In this document: one piece after another, positions 36,857-44,504 of the stretch
Layout of the letters: every line of letters starts with the position of its first letter
Numbering within the stretch: the stretch's first letter is position 1
DNA from: Gammaproteobacteria bacterium
Lineage (GTDB): Bacteria > Pseudomonadota > Gammaproteobacteria > Burkholderiales > Burkholderiaceae_D
NCBI GenBank assembly: GCA_903970185.1
Contig: CAJCIC010000009.1
Location: forward strand, 1-44,504
Direction of reading: 5' to 3'
DNA length: 44,504 nucleotides
Position numbers and translations under genes: made by a program
Notes under the pieces: generated by a model
Database searches by the model: none
What the model saw: only the letters and a program-made list of their open reading frames with translations
Told to the model about the DNA's origin: nothing

Positions 36857-36953
36857 TTTTTGCTCCTCAAGACACCGAATCCTGTCGATTCGCACGCCAT
36901 CTTGCGCAAAGAGTGTACCTAGCGTGCCGGTGGCAAGGAGGGCGCAAGAGGGC

Positions 36954-36980
36954 AAAAAAACAGCGGTCGAAAGACCGCTG
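36954..36980 (-). terminator. Rho-independent terminator of the DUF883 gene
   Basis: On the minus strand CAGCGGTC-TTTC-GACCGCTG is a perfect 8-bp stem with a tetraloop, followed by seven T (36954-36960 on the plus strand as A). It lies 38 bases after the stop at 37019. Confidence 0.9.
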
Positions 36981-37018
36981 CGAGATGCCGAAAAAATCGA
37001 CAGGAGGGAGTGGCGCGC

Positions 37019-37363
37019 CTAGTCGGTTGCGCGCCCCAAAACGAAGCCGACAAGAACCGCAATGCCGATGGCAGCCCACGGGTTCTGGCGCACGCTTTCT
37101 ACAAACGTATCGGCGTATTCGGCCGGGATCTGGCGCAGGCGGTCGGCGGTGGTGCCAACCGTCGTCGCGGTGCGCTCGGCAGCGCCTGCGGCCTGGTCAA
37201 TGGCGCCATGGGCCGTCTGGGCAGCGCGCTCGATGGCCTGGGGCGCGGCAGCAGCTGCGCGATCGACCGTGCGGTGAGCCTTCTCGGCAGCATCCTTGAC
37301 CGAGGTCTTCGCGCTGTCGGTCAGTGGCGTGGGCTGGAATTCGTTTCCGGTTGTGGTGGTCAT
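37019..37363 (-). CDS. DUF883 family membrane-anchored protein (ElaB/YqjD-like)
   Basis: A 114-residue protein with a soluble alanine-rich helical part (KDAAEKAHRTVDRAAAAAPQ) and a C-terminal membrane helix reading VRQNPWAAIGIAVLVGFVLG followed by RATD, the glycine-zipper anchor of ElaB/YqjD proteins. Known members attach ribosomes to the inner membrane in stationary phase. The ATG at 37363 has a strong AAGGAG site. It is likely a monocistronic stress gene. Confidence 0.88.
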   Translation of the reverse strand: MTTTTGNEFQPTPLTDSAKTSVKDAAEKAHRTVDRAAAAAPQAIERAAQTAHGAIDQAAGAAERTATTVGTTADRLRQIPAEYADTFVESVRQNPWAAIGIAVLVGFVLGRATD

Positions 37364-37498
37364 AAAAACTCCTTGGTGAACAGTTTGGGTCCTCAATTCG
37401 GTCCGCAAGGCCCATGCCATCGCCCGAGCTGGATTAGAATCGGTGAAAGATCCGGCGCACTTCCGAGCCAGCAGCGACCGGGCGTCTAAGGAGACCGC

Positions 37499-38794
37499 AT
37501 GCATTCCCCGCAGCCCGCCTCGCCCCTGTGGAAGTCCGTGTTACGCGTCACGAGCGGCAATTTCCTCGAGATGTACGACTTCATCGTCTACGGCTTTTAC
37601 GCAACGTTCATTGCCAAGACGTTCTTTCCCAATTCCAATCCCTTCACCTCGGTGTTGCTCTCGCTTCTGGCGTTTGGCGCCGGTTTTCTCATGCGCCCGC
37701 TTGGCGCCATCGTGCTTGGCGCCTATATCGACAAACACGGACGCCGCCGCGGGCTGATGCTCACGCTCGGCCTTATGGCCTGCGGCACACTGCTGATCGC
37801 CTTTGTCCCGTCCTACGCTGCGATCGGCCTTCTGGCGCCGATCCTGGTGGTCATGGGCCGACTCCTGCAGGGGTTCTCCGCGGGGGTCGAGCTTGGCGGC
37901 GTGTCGGTGTACCTCTCCGAGATCGCGCCGCCCGGGAAGAAGGGCTTCTACGTCAGCTTCCAGTCTGCGAGCCAGCAGGTGGCTGTGGTCTTTGCCGCCT
38001 TGCTTGGCGCGATCCTCGCGTACTCGCTAACGCGGGAAGACATGTCGTCTTGGGGCTGGCGCGTGCCGTTCGTGATCGGCTGCCTGATCGTTCCCTTCAT
38101 CTTTGTCATCAGGAGCTCCCTGGCTGAAACCGAGGCGTTCCTTGCGCGCAAGCATCATCCCGACATTCACGAGATCCTGCGCTCGATGGTCGCCAACTGG
38201 GAAGTGGTTGTCCTTGGTGCATTGATGGTGGTGATGACGACCGTGTCGTTTTACATGATCACTGCGTACACGCCGACGTTTGGCAAGACCGTTTTGCATC
38301 TGGCCGACACCGATGCGCTGATCGTCACGGTCTGCGTTGGCGTATCGAATTTCTTCTGGCTACCGGTGATGGGGGCGGTGTCTGACCGCGTCGGCCGGGC
38401 GCCGGTGATGATGACCTTCACCGTCCTCACCATCCTCACCGCCTATCCGGCGATGTCGTGGCTGGTGGGCAATCCATCGTTTGGCAATCTGCTCATGGTC
38501 GAGCTCTGGCTGTCGTTCCTCTACGGCAGCTATAACGGTGCGATGGTGGTGTTTCTGACCGAAGTCATGCCGCCTGCCGTGCGTACCGCGGGCTTTTCCC
38601 TGGCCTATAGCCTTGCCACGGCGCTCTTTGGCGGCATGACGCCGGCGATTGCGCAATCGCTCATCGAATATTCCGGCAACAAGGCGGCGCCTGCGATCTG
38701 GCTCAGTTTCGCCGCCCTGTGCGGACTGTTTGCCGTCTTCATGCTGCGCAGAACGCGTGGCGCTGCGACCGAAGCCGAGCTCAGCACCGCCTGA
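37499..38794 (+). CDS. MFS transporter, MHS (citrate/tricarballylate:H+ symporter-like) family
   Basis: A 431-residue inner-membrane protein with twelve predicted helices. [20 protein letters not shown] at the start of helix one, [18 protein letters not shown] (the MFS loop 2-3 motif) and [20 protein letters not shown] are diagnostic for the metabolite:H+ symporter group that includes citrate, tricarballylate and alpha-ketoglutarate carriers. The C-terminal [20 protein letters not shown] also fits. A TAAGGAG site precedes the ATG. The substrate is probably a di- or tricarboxylate, but no neighbouring catabolic gene confirms this. Confidence 0.87.
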   Translation: MHSPQPASPLWKSVLRVTSGNFLEMYDFIVYGFYATFIAKTFFPNSNPFTSVLLSLLAFGAGFLMRPLGAIVLGAYIDKHGRRRGLMLTLGLMACGTLLIAFVPSYAAIGLLAPILVVMGRLLQGFSAGVELGGVSVYLSEIAPPGKKGFYVSFQSASQQVAVVFAALLGAILAYSLTREDMSSWGWRVPFVIGCLIVPFIFVIRSSLAETEAFLARKHHPDIHEILRSMVANWEVVVLGALMVVMTTVSFYMITAYTPTFGKTVLHLADTDALIVTVCVGVSNFFWLPVMGAVSDRVGRAPVMMTFTVLTILTAYPAMSWLVGNPSFGNLLMVELWLSFLYGSYNGAMVVFLTEVMPPAVRTAGFSLAYSLATALFGGMTPAIAQSLIEYSGNKAAPAIWLSFAALCGLFAVFMLRRTRGAATEAELSTA

Positions 38795-38951
38795 ATCCTC
38801 GCCCTATGCGTGAAATAATGGCCCGTGGCCTGCGGTATTCGTCACAGGGTGTATCAGGATGTCTTGGCGGTGCAAAGATTCTTCACAATGCTTGGCGTCG
38901 CCAAAGAGGGTGGCCAAAGAGGCTGATCAACGCGCTTGAAATCTGCAAGGC

Positions 38952-40154
38952 GTGCTGTTCGGCTGGATTTCAGGGAGTGGGGTCTTGCAAGCTGCAGGAA
39001 GCGCAAATCATCGCCGGCTGTTGATTTTTCTCACGGCGAGCGTGCTCATTCTCGCCGCGGTCCTTGGCCGAGGCGTCTGGAACCGCGCCCATGCGGTTGC
39101 CCCCAAGGTTGCGGCCGCGCCGATTGCTGCCACGCTTGGCACCGCCGCCGAGGTCATGCTGCCGATCTATGCGCTTGGCATTGGCAACGTCGAGGCCAAT
39201 TACTCGGTGACCGTGCACGTCAGGGTCAACGGCCAGCTCGAGACCGTGGCCTATCGCGAAGGCCAGGACGTGCGTCAGGGCGATGTGCTCGCCCAGATTG
39301 ACCCGCTGCCGTATCGCGCTGCCTATCAGGCTGCAGTCGCGCAGACCGCGCGCGATCAGGCCACCTACGAGAATGCGCTGGTTGATCTGAAGCGCTATAC
39401 GACGCTCTCTGAAACCGACTCGATCGCGCAGCAGACACTGGATACGCAAAAGGCGACCGTCGCCCAGCTCAAGGCCACGGTCGATCTCGATCGCGCCCAG
39501 GCCGATGCCGCCAAGGTCAATCTGGATTACACGACGATCCGCTCGCCGATTTCCGGGCGCACCGGCTTGCGTCTTGTCGATCCGGGCAACATCGTGCAGA
39601 CCACCGACGCCACCGGGCTTGTCGTCATCAACCAGATCGATCCGATATCGGTGGTCTTCACGCTTCCGGAAGAGACTTTCGAGATGGTCAACCGTGCGAT
39701 CCGCGAGGCGCAGCCAAAGCCCCTCACGGTCGAGGCCCACGCCCGCACCGACAACAGCCTGCTTGGCAGCGGCCAGCTGCTGCTCATGAATAACCAGATC
39801 GACACGTCAACAGGCACGGTCCAGCTCAAGGCGACGTTTGCAAATCCGCAGCACAAGCTTTGGCCCGGGGAATACGTCAATGCCCACATCATCACGTCCG
39901 TAAGGAAGGTCGTGGTGGTCGATTCGGCTGCGATCCAGCGCGGCCAGAACGGCTTGTACATCTGGACTGTCGATGCCAGCGATACCGCGCAGATGCAGCC
40001 GGTCACGGTCGAGATCAACCAGGACGGCAAGACGGTGGTTGCGGGCGTTGCAGCAGGCACGCGCGTTGTCGTCGACGGCCAATACCGGCTCAGGCCCGGC
40101 GCCAAGGTGATCGCAACGCAGGCCGCGCCGCCCAAACCGGTATCGGCGGGCTAG
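38952..40154 (+). CDS. RND efflux periplasmic adaptor (membrane fusion protein, MdtA-like)
   Basis: A 400-residue adaptor with an N-terminal anchor helix (LLIFLTASVLILAAVLGRG). Typical segments are YREGQDVRQGDVLAQIDPLP (lipoyl domain), a coiled hairpin, DYTTIRSPISGRTGLRLVDP and QIDPISVVFTLPE, the MdtA-type signature. It connects the inner-membrane pump to an outer-membrane TolC-type channel, which is not encoded in this window. The GTG start at 38952 is the 5' limit of the frame and is uncertain. The pump gene begins four bases after the stop. Confidence 0.9.
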   Translation: MLFGWISGSGVLQAAGSANHRRLLIFLTASVLILAAVLGRGVWNRAHAVAPKVAAAPIAATLGTAAEVMLPIYALGIGNVEANYSVTVHVRVNGQLETVAYREGQDVRQGDVLAQIDPLPYRAAYQAAVAQTARDQATYENALVDLKRYTTLSETDSIAQQTLDTQKATVAQLKATVDLDRAQADAAKVNLDYTTIRSPISGRTGLRLVDPGNIVQTTDATGLVVINQIDPISVVFTLPEETFEMVNRAIREAQPKPLTVEAHARTDNSLLGSGQLLLMNNQIDTSTGTVQLKATFANPQHKLWPGEYVNAHIITSVRKVVVVDSAAIQRGQNGLYIWTVDASDTAQMQPVTVEINQDGKTVVAGVAAGTRVVVDGQYRLRPGAKVIATQAAPPKPVSAG

Positions 40155-40157
40155 TTC

Positions 40158-43100
40158 ATGGATATTTCGGCCGCCTTCATTAACCGGCCGATCGGCACGA
40201 CCCTGCTTGCCATTGCGCTGCTTCTGGTGGGCGTTGCGGCATTCCCGCTGTTGCCGGTCGCGCCGCTGCCGCAGGTGGATTTCCCGACCATCCAGGTCAG
40301 CGCGCAGCTGCCAGGCGCGAGCGCGGAAATCATGGCGTCCTCGGTGGCAACGCCGCTTGAGCGCCAGTTCTCGCTGATCGCGGGTCTGACGCAGATGACC
40401 TCGCAGAGTTTTCTTGGCAACAGCCAGATCACGCTGCAGTTCGATCTCGCACGCAACATCGACGGCGCGGCGCTCGATGTCCAGACGGCGATCAACGCCG
40501 CCGGCGGCCAGCTGCCGAGCAACCTGCCAAGCCCGCCGACCTATCGCAAGGTCAATCCGGCCGACCGGCCGATCCTGATTCTCTCGGTCAAGTCCGACAG
40601 CCTGCCCTTGACCATGGTCTCGGATTATTCCGACAACATTCTCGCCCAGCAGATCTCGCAGATCACGGGCGTGGGCCAGGTCACCATCTTTGGGCAGCGC
40701 AAACCCGCGATTCGCATCCAGCTTGATCCGGGCAAGGTCGCCAATCTCGGCCTTGGCCTTGACGATGTGCGCAGCCAGTTGCAGAACTACACCGTCAATG
40801 CGCCCAAGGGCACCTTCGACGGCGTCTCGCGCAGTGTCACCGTCTATGACAATGACCAGATCTTCAGCACGGAAGACTGGAACAACGTGATTGTCGCCTA
40901 CCGCGCGGGCGCGCCGGTGCGCGTGCGCGATCTGGGTGTGGCTGTGGCCGGATCGGAAAATGCCAAGCTCGCGGCGTGGGCCTATGCCAGCACGACGAGC
41001 TCGCTGCCGGAACTGGGCGAGGGCGAGACGATCCTGCTTGCCGTCAACAAGCAGCCTGGCGCCAACGTCATCGATACCGTTGACGCCATCAACAAGGCCA
41101 TGCCGCGCCTGCGTGCGGCGATTCCGCCTGCGGTGCGCATCACGGTGCTCTCCGATCGAACCCAGACCATTCGCGCTTCGGTCAAGGACGTCGAATTCAC
41201 CCTGATCCTGACCGTGTTCCTGGTCGTCGCCGTGATCTTCATGTTCTTGCGCAATGTCGCGGCGACGCTGATCCCAAGCGTCACCGTGCCGCTGGCATTG
41301 ATGGGCACGCTGGCGGTGATGTACGTGGTCGGCTACAGCCTTGACAACCTGTCGCTGATGGCGCTCACCATTGCCGTGGGTTTTGTCGTCGACGACGCGA
41401 TCGTCATGCTCGAGAACATTTACCGGCACGTCGAGGATGGACTGCCGCCTTATCAGGCGGCCGTGCGCGGCGCCTCCGAAATCGGCTTCACGATCATCTC
41501 GATCTCGATATCGCTGGTGGCGGTATTCATCCCGCTTTTGCTCATGGGCGGCATCATCGGGCGCCTGTTTCGCGAGTTCGCCATCACCGTGACCATCACC
41601 ATCGTGGTCTCGGTTGCGGTCTCGCTAACGCTAACGCCAATGCTTTGTTCGCGCTTTCTCAAGCACCAGTCGGGCGCAGTCAGGCATGGCCGCATGTTTC
41701 TCGCCTTCGAGTCGATGTTTGACTGGATGCAGCATCACTACGACCGCGGCCTGAAGGTCGTGCTGCGTCACCAGTTCGCAACGCTCATGGTGTTCTTCGC
41801 GACGCTGGCCTTGACCGGGGTCCTGTTCGCGATCATTCCCAAAGGCTTTTTCCCGCAGCAAGACACCGGCTTCATCTTTGGCGTCGCCGAGAGCAGCCAG
41901 GACGTGTCGTTTAACGACATGTCGCAAAAGGATTTGCAGATCGCTGACATCGTCAAACAGGATCCTGCAATCGATGAATTCGGCTTTGCGCTTGGCGGCT
42001 CGACGTTTAACTACACCAACTTTTTCATTACGCTCAAGCCCCGCGACGAACGTGTCGACGACGCCGACGCCGTGATCTTGCGCCTGCGCAAGAAGCTCGC
42101 CGCCGTCAAGGGTGCGCAGGTGTTCCTGCAGGCCGGCCAGGACATCAACGTCGGTGGCCGCCTGTCGCGCACGCAATACCAGTACACGCTAACCGATGCC
42201 GATATCTCGGAATTGTCCGAGTGGGCACCCAAGGTGCTCGACAAGCTCAAGGCGGCGCCAGGACTTGCCGATGTCGCCACCGACCAGCAAACCAATGCGC
42301 CGGCAGTCAACCTCACGATCGATCGTGATCGGGCCAGCTCGTTTGGCATTTCCCCTGCGCTCATTGACAGCACGATCTACGACGCCATCGGCCAGCGCCA
42401 GATCGCGCAGTATTTCACGCAGTTAAATGCCTACCACGTGGTCATGGAGGTGACCCCGGCGCTGCAGGCCGATCCGAGCCTGTTCGAACGCATCTACATC
42501 ACCTCGCCAACCACCGGCAAAATGGTGCCGCTGTCGGCCTTCGTGCACATCGACAACACGCGCACCAGCTTCCTCTCGATCAGTCACCAGGGCCAGTTCC
42601 CGGCGATCACCATCTCGTTTAATCTTGCCCCCGGGGTTGCCCTCGGCCAGGCCGTCGATACCATCAAGACAGCGATGATCGAGATGCACGCCCCAGGCGG
42701 CCTGCAGGGCACCTTCCAGGGCAATGCCCAGGCATTTCAGAGTTCGCTTGCGTCCCAGCCTTACCTGATCGCGGCCGCGCTCGTGGCCGTGTATATCGTG
42801 CTGGGCCTGCTCTACGAAAGCTTCATCCATCCCCTGACGATTCTCTCGACGCTACCCTCTGCCGGTGTTGGCGCGCTGGCGATCCTGATGGCTGGCGGCT
42901 TCGATCTTTCCGTCATCGCCCTGATCGGCATCATCCTGCTCATCGGTATCGTCAAGAAAAACGGCATCATGATGATCGATTTCGCGCTCACCGCCGAGCG
43001 CGAGCAGAACCTATCGTCCGAGGAATCGATCTATCAGGCCTGTCTCTTGCGCTTCAGGCCGATCACGATGACGACCATGGCCGCACTGCTTGCCGGACTG

Positions 43101-43322
43101 CCGCTGATGCTTGGCACAGGGACCGGATCGGAACTGCGCCGACCGCTCGGGTTTGCCATGGTGGGGGGCTTGATTGTGTCGCAGGCCCTGACGCTATTTA
43201 CGACGCCCGTGATCTATATCTATCTGGATCGCCTGTCGCACTGGTTCAAGGCGCGCAACGCAAGACATGACGTCGTGCCACCCCATGAGACGCCACCGAA
43301 CGAGGCGCTGCAGACGCCGTGA
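40158..43322 (+). CDS. RND efflux pump, MdtB/MdtC-like
   Basis: A 1054-residue, twelve-helix proton-driven drug or metabolite exporter, full length for the family. The N-terminal FINRPIGTTLLAIALLLVG, the helix-4 segment LTIAVGFVVDDAIVMLENIY with the paired aspartates used for proton relay, and the helix-10 region NGIMMIDFALTAEREQNLSS are diagnostic. The sequence resembles the MdtBC/MuxBC branch more than AcrB, but only one pump subunit gene is present, so it may work as a homotrimer. It overlaps the next gene by four bases. Confidence 0.95.
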   Translation: MDISAAFINRPIGTTLLAIALLLVGVAAFPLLPVAPLPQVDFPTIQVSAQLPGASAEIMASSVATPLERQFSLIAGLTQMTSQSFLGNSQITLQFDLARNIDGAALDVQTAINAAGGQLPSNLPSPPTYRKVNPADRPILILSVKSDSLPLTMVSDYSDNILAQQISQITGVGQVTIFGQRKPAIRIQLDPGKVANLGLGLDDVRSQLQNYTVNAPKGTFDGVSRSVTVYDNDQIFSTEDWNNVIVAYRAGAPVRVRDLGVAVAGSENAKLAAWAYASTTSSLPELGEGETILLAVNKQPGANVIDTVDAINKAMPRLRAAIPPAVRITVLSDRTQTIRASVKDVEFTLILTVFLVVAVIFMFLRNVAATLIPSVTVPLALMGTLAVMYVVGYSLDNLSLMALTIAVGFVVDDAIVMLENIYRHVEDGLPPYQAAVRGASEIGFTIISISISLVAVFIPLLLMGGIIGRLFREFAITVTITIVVSVAVSLTLTPMLCSRFLKHQSGAVRHGRMFLAFESMFDWMQHHYDRGLKVVLRHQFATLMVFFATLALTGVLFAIIPKGFFPQQDTGFIFGVAESSQDVSFNDMSQKDLQIADIVKQDPAIDEFGFALGGSTFNYTNFFITLKPRDERVDDADAVILRLRKKLAAVKGAQVFLQAGQDINVGGRLSRTQYQYTLTDADISELSEWAPKVLDKLKAAPGLADVATDQQTNAPAVNLTIDRDRASSFGISPALIDSTIYDAIGQRQIAQYFTQLNAYHVVMEVTPALQADPSLFERIYITSPTTGKMVPLSAFVHIDNTRTSFLSISHQGQFPAITISFNLAPGVALGQAVDTIKTAMIEMHAPGGLQGTFQGNAQAFQSSLASQPYLIAAALVAVYIVLGLLYESFIHPLTILSTLPSAGVGALAILMAGGFDLSVIALIGIILLIGIVKKNGIMMIDFALTAEREQNLSSEESIYQACLLRFRPITMTTMAALLAGLPLMLGTGTGSELRRPLGFAMVGGLIVSQALTLFTTPVIYIYLDRLSHWFKARNARHDVVPPHETPPNEALQTP

Positions 43323-44020
43323 ATAATGTCGACGTCGCCCCGTCGCTTCTGGCCGTCGTCGTTACAGCTGTTGTCCTCCTGATTTTCGCCCTCGTCGCGC
43401 TGCAGAGCCAGCGCAACAAGGCGGTGGCGCGACTGCCGCTTGCGCTCAGGACCCTTTCCCTTGAAGAGTTCGAGCAGAAGCTTGCGCGCGCAATGCAGCG
43501 CGAGGGCTACAGCATCGTCGGCTGCGATGGCAAGACCATGACGCTTAGGCGCAGCGGCGAAATCACGCTGGTGTGCTTTGCCCGCTGGCGCGAAGTGCCG
43601 ATCAGCGCCGCTGCGGTAAAGCGCATGCGCGCGCTGTTGGTCGAGCACGGGGCAGCCGGATGCCAGGTGCTAAGCGCGTTTGCGCCATCTGCGCGCATGC
43701 GAGCGCTCCTTTCCCGCCATGCCATCGCGGTGATCGGCGCAAGTGAGATCGCGCAGCTGATCGACAGCGACGACGCAGGCAGGCCTGCTGCAGGTTTCGA
43801 TAGCGCATTTGTTCCAGCGCCCCCCGCGCACGGCAACGCTAGAGGCGCGGACAGTGACCAGCCGACAGCGTCCGAACCATCGCTCGCATCATCGCCCCCG
43901 TGCCCGCGCTGCGGCGCGTCCATGACCCATCACACCGCAGGCAGCGGCAACGCGTTGGGCCAGCAGTTCTGGGTCTGCACGCGCGCGCCGGCGTGCCGCG
44001 GCATCCGCACGGCCGCTTAA
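43319..44020 (+). CDS. Membrane-anchored restriction-endonuclease-like protein with zinc ribbon
   Basis: A 233-residue protein starting at a GTG inside the pump stop (GTGA). Residues 10-30 are a membrane helix; residues ~45-150 resemble the Mrr/restriction-endonuclease-like fold (SLEEFEQKLARAMQREGYSI, TLRRSGEITLVCFARWRE). The Asp and Gln-x-Lys catalytic positions of Mrr appear replaced (LVCFARW), so nuclease activity is doubtful. A topoisomerase-type zinc ribbon ends the protein, with CPRCGASM and WVCTRAPACRG providing four cysteines. The coupling to an efflux pump is unusual. Confidence 0.7.
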   Translation: MNNVDVAPSLLAVVVTAVVLLIFALVALQSQRNKAVARLPLALRTLSLEEFEQKLARAMQREGYSIVGCDGKTMTLRRSGEITLVCFARWREVPISAAAVKRMRALLVEHGAAGCQVLSAFAPSARMRALLSRHAIAVIGASEIAQLIDSDDAGRPAAGFDSAFVPAPPAHGNARGADSDQPTASEPSLASSPPCPRCGASMTHHTAGSGNALGQQFWVCTRAPACRGIRTAA

Positions 44021-44391
44021 GGTTTGGCGCTGCCTTGATCGGCTGTCTTGTCCTTGGCGTCGTTGGCCAGGGTCTTGGTCTTGTCGATGGCCACGTTGAC
44101 CGCGTTCTTGGCGTCGCTGCCGGCCCTTTGCATCGAAGCCTGAAGATCGCCGCTTGAGGCCGATTCGCGGGTTTTCTCTACCGCAGCCTCGGCTTCGTGC
44201 TGGGCGGCGACCGCCGTATCCTTGAGCGCCTCGCCCGTGTCGATTGCGGCCGCGCGGGCGGCATTCATGGCAGACGATGCGGCGCTATCGGCTTGTGACT
44301 TGGACGCGCCAACCGTGGGCATGGGTTTGTCGCAGGCGGCGAGCATCAAAGTTGCTGCAAGCACCGCGACGCTTGGGCCGGGATGTTTCAT
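44017..44391 (-). CDS. Small alanine-rich lipoprotein
   Basis: A 124-residue protein with a lipobox LMLAAC, so it should be lipid-anchored in the envelope after cleavage before Cys20. The mature part is one long amphipathic alanine- and lysine-rich helix (HEAEAAVEKTRESASSGDLQ), reminiscent of small stress or Lpp-like coiled proteins. A good AAAAAGGAAAAG site precedes the ATG. It converges on the zinc-ribbon gene, sharing a TTAA overlap. Specific function unknown. Confidence 0.75.
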   Translation of the reverse strand: MKHPGPSVAVLAATLMLAACDKPMPTVGASKSQADSAASSAMNAARAAAIDTGEALKDTAVAAQHEAEAAVEKTRESASSGDLQASMQRAGSDAKNAVNVAIDKTKTLANDAKDKTADQGSAKP

Positions 44392-44437
44392 GGTCTTTTC
44401 CTTTTTTCTTGTAGAGCTTGGAGGGGGGCAGGGGCAA

Positions 44438-44504
44438 CTAGTTCCCGTGCGGGTCTTCGCCTTTCACACCGGGCTGAGCAGGGCGGATTCGGTCTCGCGC
44501 GGCG
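44438..44504 (-). CDS. Possible C-terminal end of a gene entering from the right
   Basis: On the minus strand a frame open from the window edge ends in GVKGEDPHGN and a TAG at 44438-44440. Only about 21 residues are present and another frame is also open for 12 codons, so this is a weak call and no family can be named. Confidence 0.25.
   Translation of the reverse strand, partial: AARDRIRPAQPGVKGEDPHGN

Noticed and set aside
39807..41429. 540-codon minus-strand open frame across the RND genes
   Set aside because: Antisense shadow rich in His, Arg and Asp; the plus-strand RND adaptor and pump are unmistakable.

Overview
This 44.5 kb window is GC-rich chromosomal DNA with dense, mostly operonic genes. 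It looks betaproteobacterial (Burkholderiales-like). The reasons are the gene order bolA/ibaG-murA-hisGDCBHAFIE-HIT-tatABC facing mscL and a DegS/DegQ-type protease, followed by petABC (cytochrome bc1)-sspA-sspB, and the short HisG form that depends on HisZ. I cannot name the genus.

Layout. (1) 1-9 kb: tail of an ABC-2 permease, an IbaG/BolA protein, murA, then a complete histidine operon except hisZ, with many ATGA start/stop overlaps. (2) 8.6-16.5 kb: HIT protein, tatABC, convergent degQ-like protease and mscL, a Rieske/cytochrome b/cytochrome c1 operon, sspA and sspB. (3) 16.5-19.8 kb: a tRNA-Thr(TGT) followed by a decayed integrative island. It holds a truncated tyrosine integrase joined to an FRG-like tail, an intact orphan protein with a PD-(D/E)XK-like core on the minus strand, an IS3-family transposase scrap, and a DUF4160/DUF2442 gene pair. 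This is the clearest transferred region and the best place to look for an undescribed (possibly defence-related) function.

(4) 19.9-24.5 kb: a 2-keto-4-pentenoate hydratase-like enzyme, a DUF2306-type membrane protein, a GntR(YtrA)-ABC transporter operon with a good operator candidate over its promoter, and an exported DUF4142 protein. (5) 24.8-30.3 kb: an operon for CoA-dependent shortening of a phenylpropanoid side chain (enoyl-CoA hydratase, feruloyl-CoA-synthase-like ligase, SDR dehydrogenase, 4-hydroxybenzoyl-CoA-type thioesterase), with a periplasmic binding protein and a MarR regulator. A TTGCTTA-N7-TAAGCAA dyad and a 13-bp triple repeat lie upstream. No thiolase is present.

(6) 30.3-37.4 kb: a TPR-GAF-GGDEF diguanylate cyclase, an exported orphan protein, an AT-rich patch with a HipB-like regulator and a truncated HipA (or HipS-like) protein, a TPR/glycine-rich membrane protein, a DUF3606 protein and a DUF883 (ElaB/YqjD-like) protein. 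(7) 37.5-44.5 kb: an MHS-type MFS transporter, an RND efflux adaptor and pump translationally coupled to a membrane-anchored, apparently catalytically degenerate Mrr-like/zinc-ribbon protein, and a small lipoprotein.

All calls come from reading the sequence and translated frames. No database search was run. Family names rest on remembered motifs.
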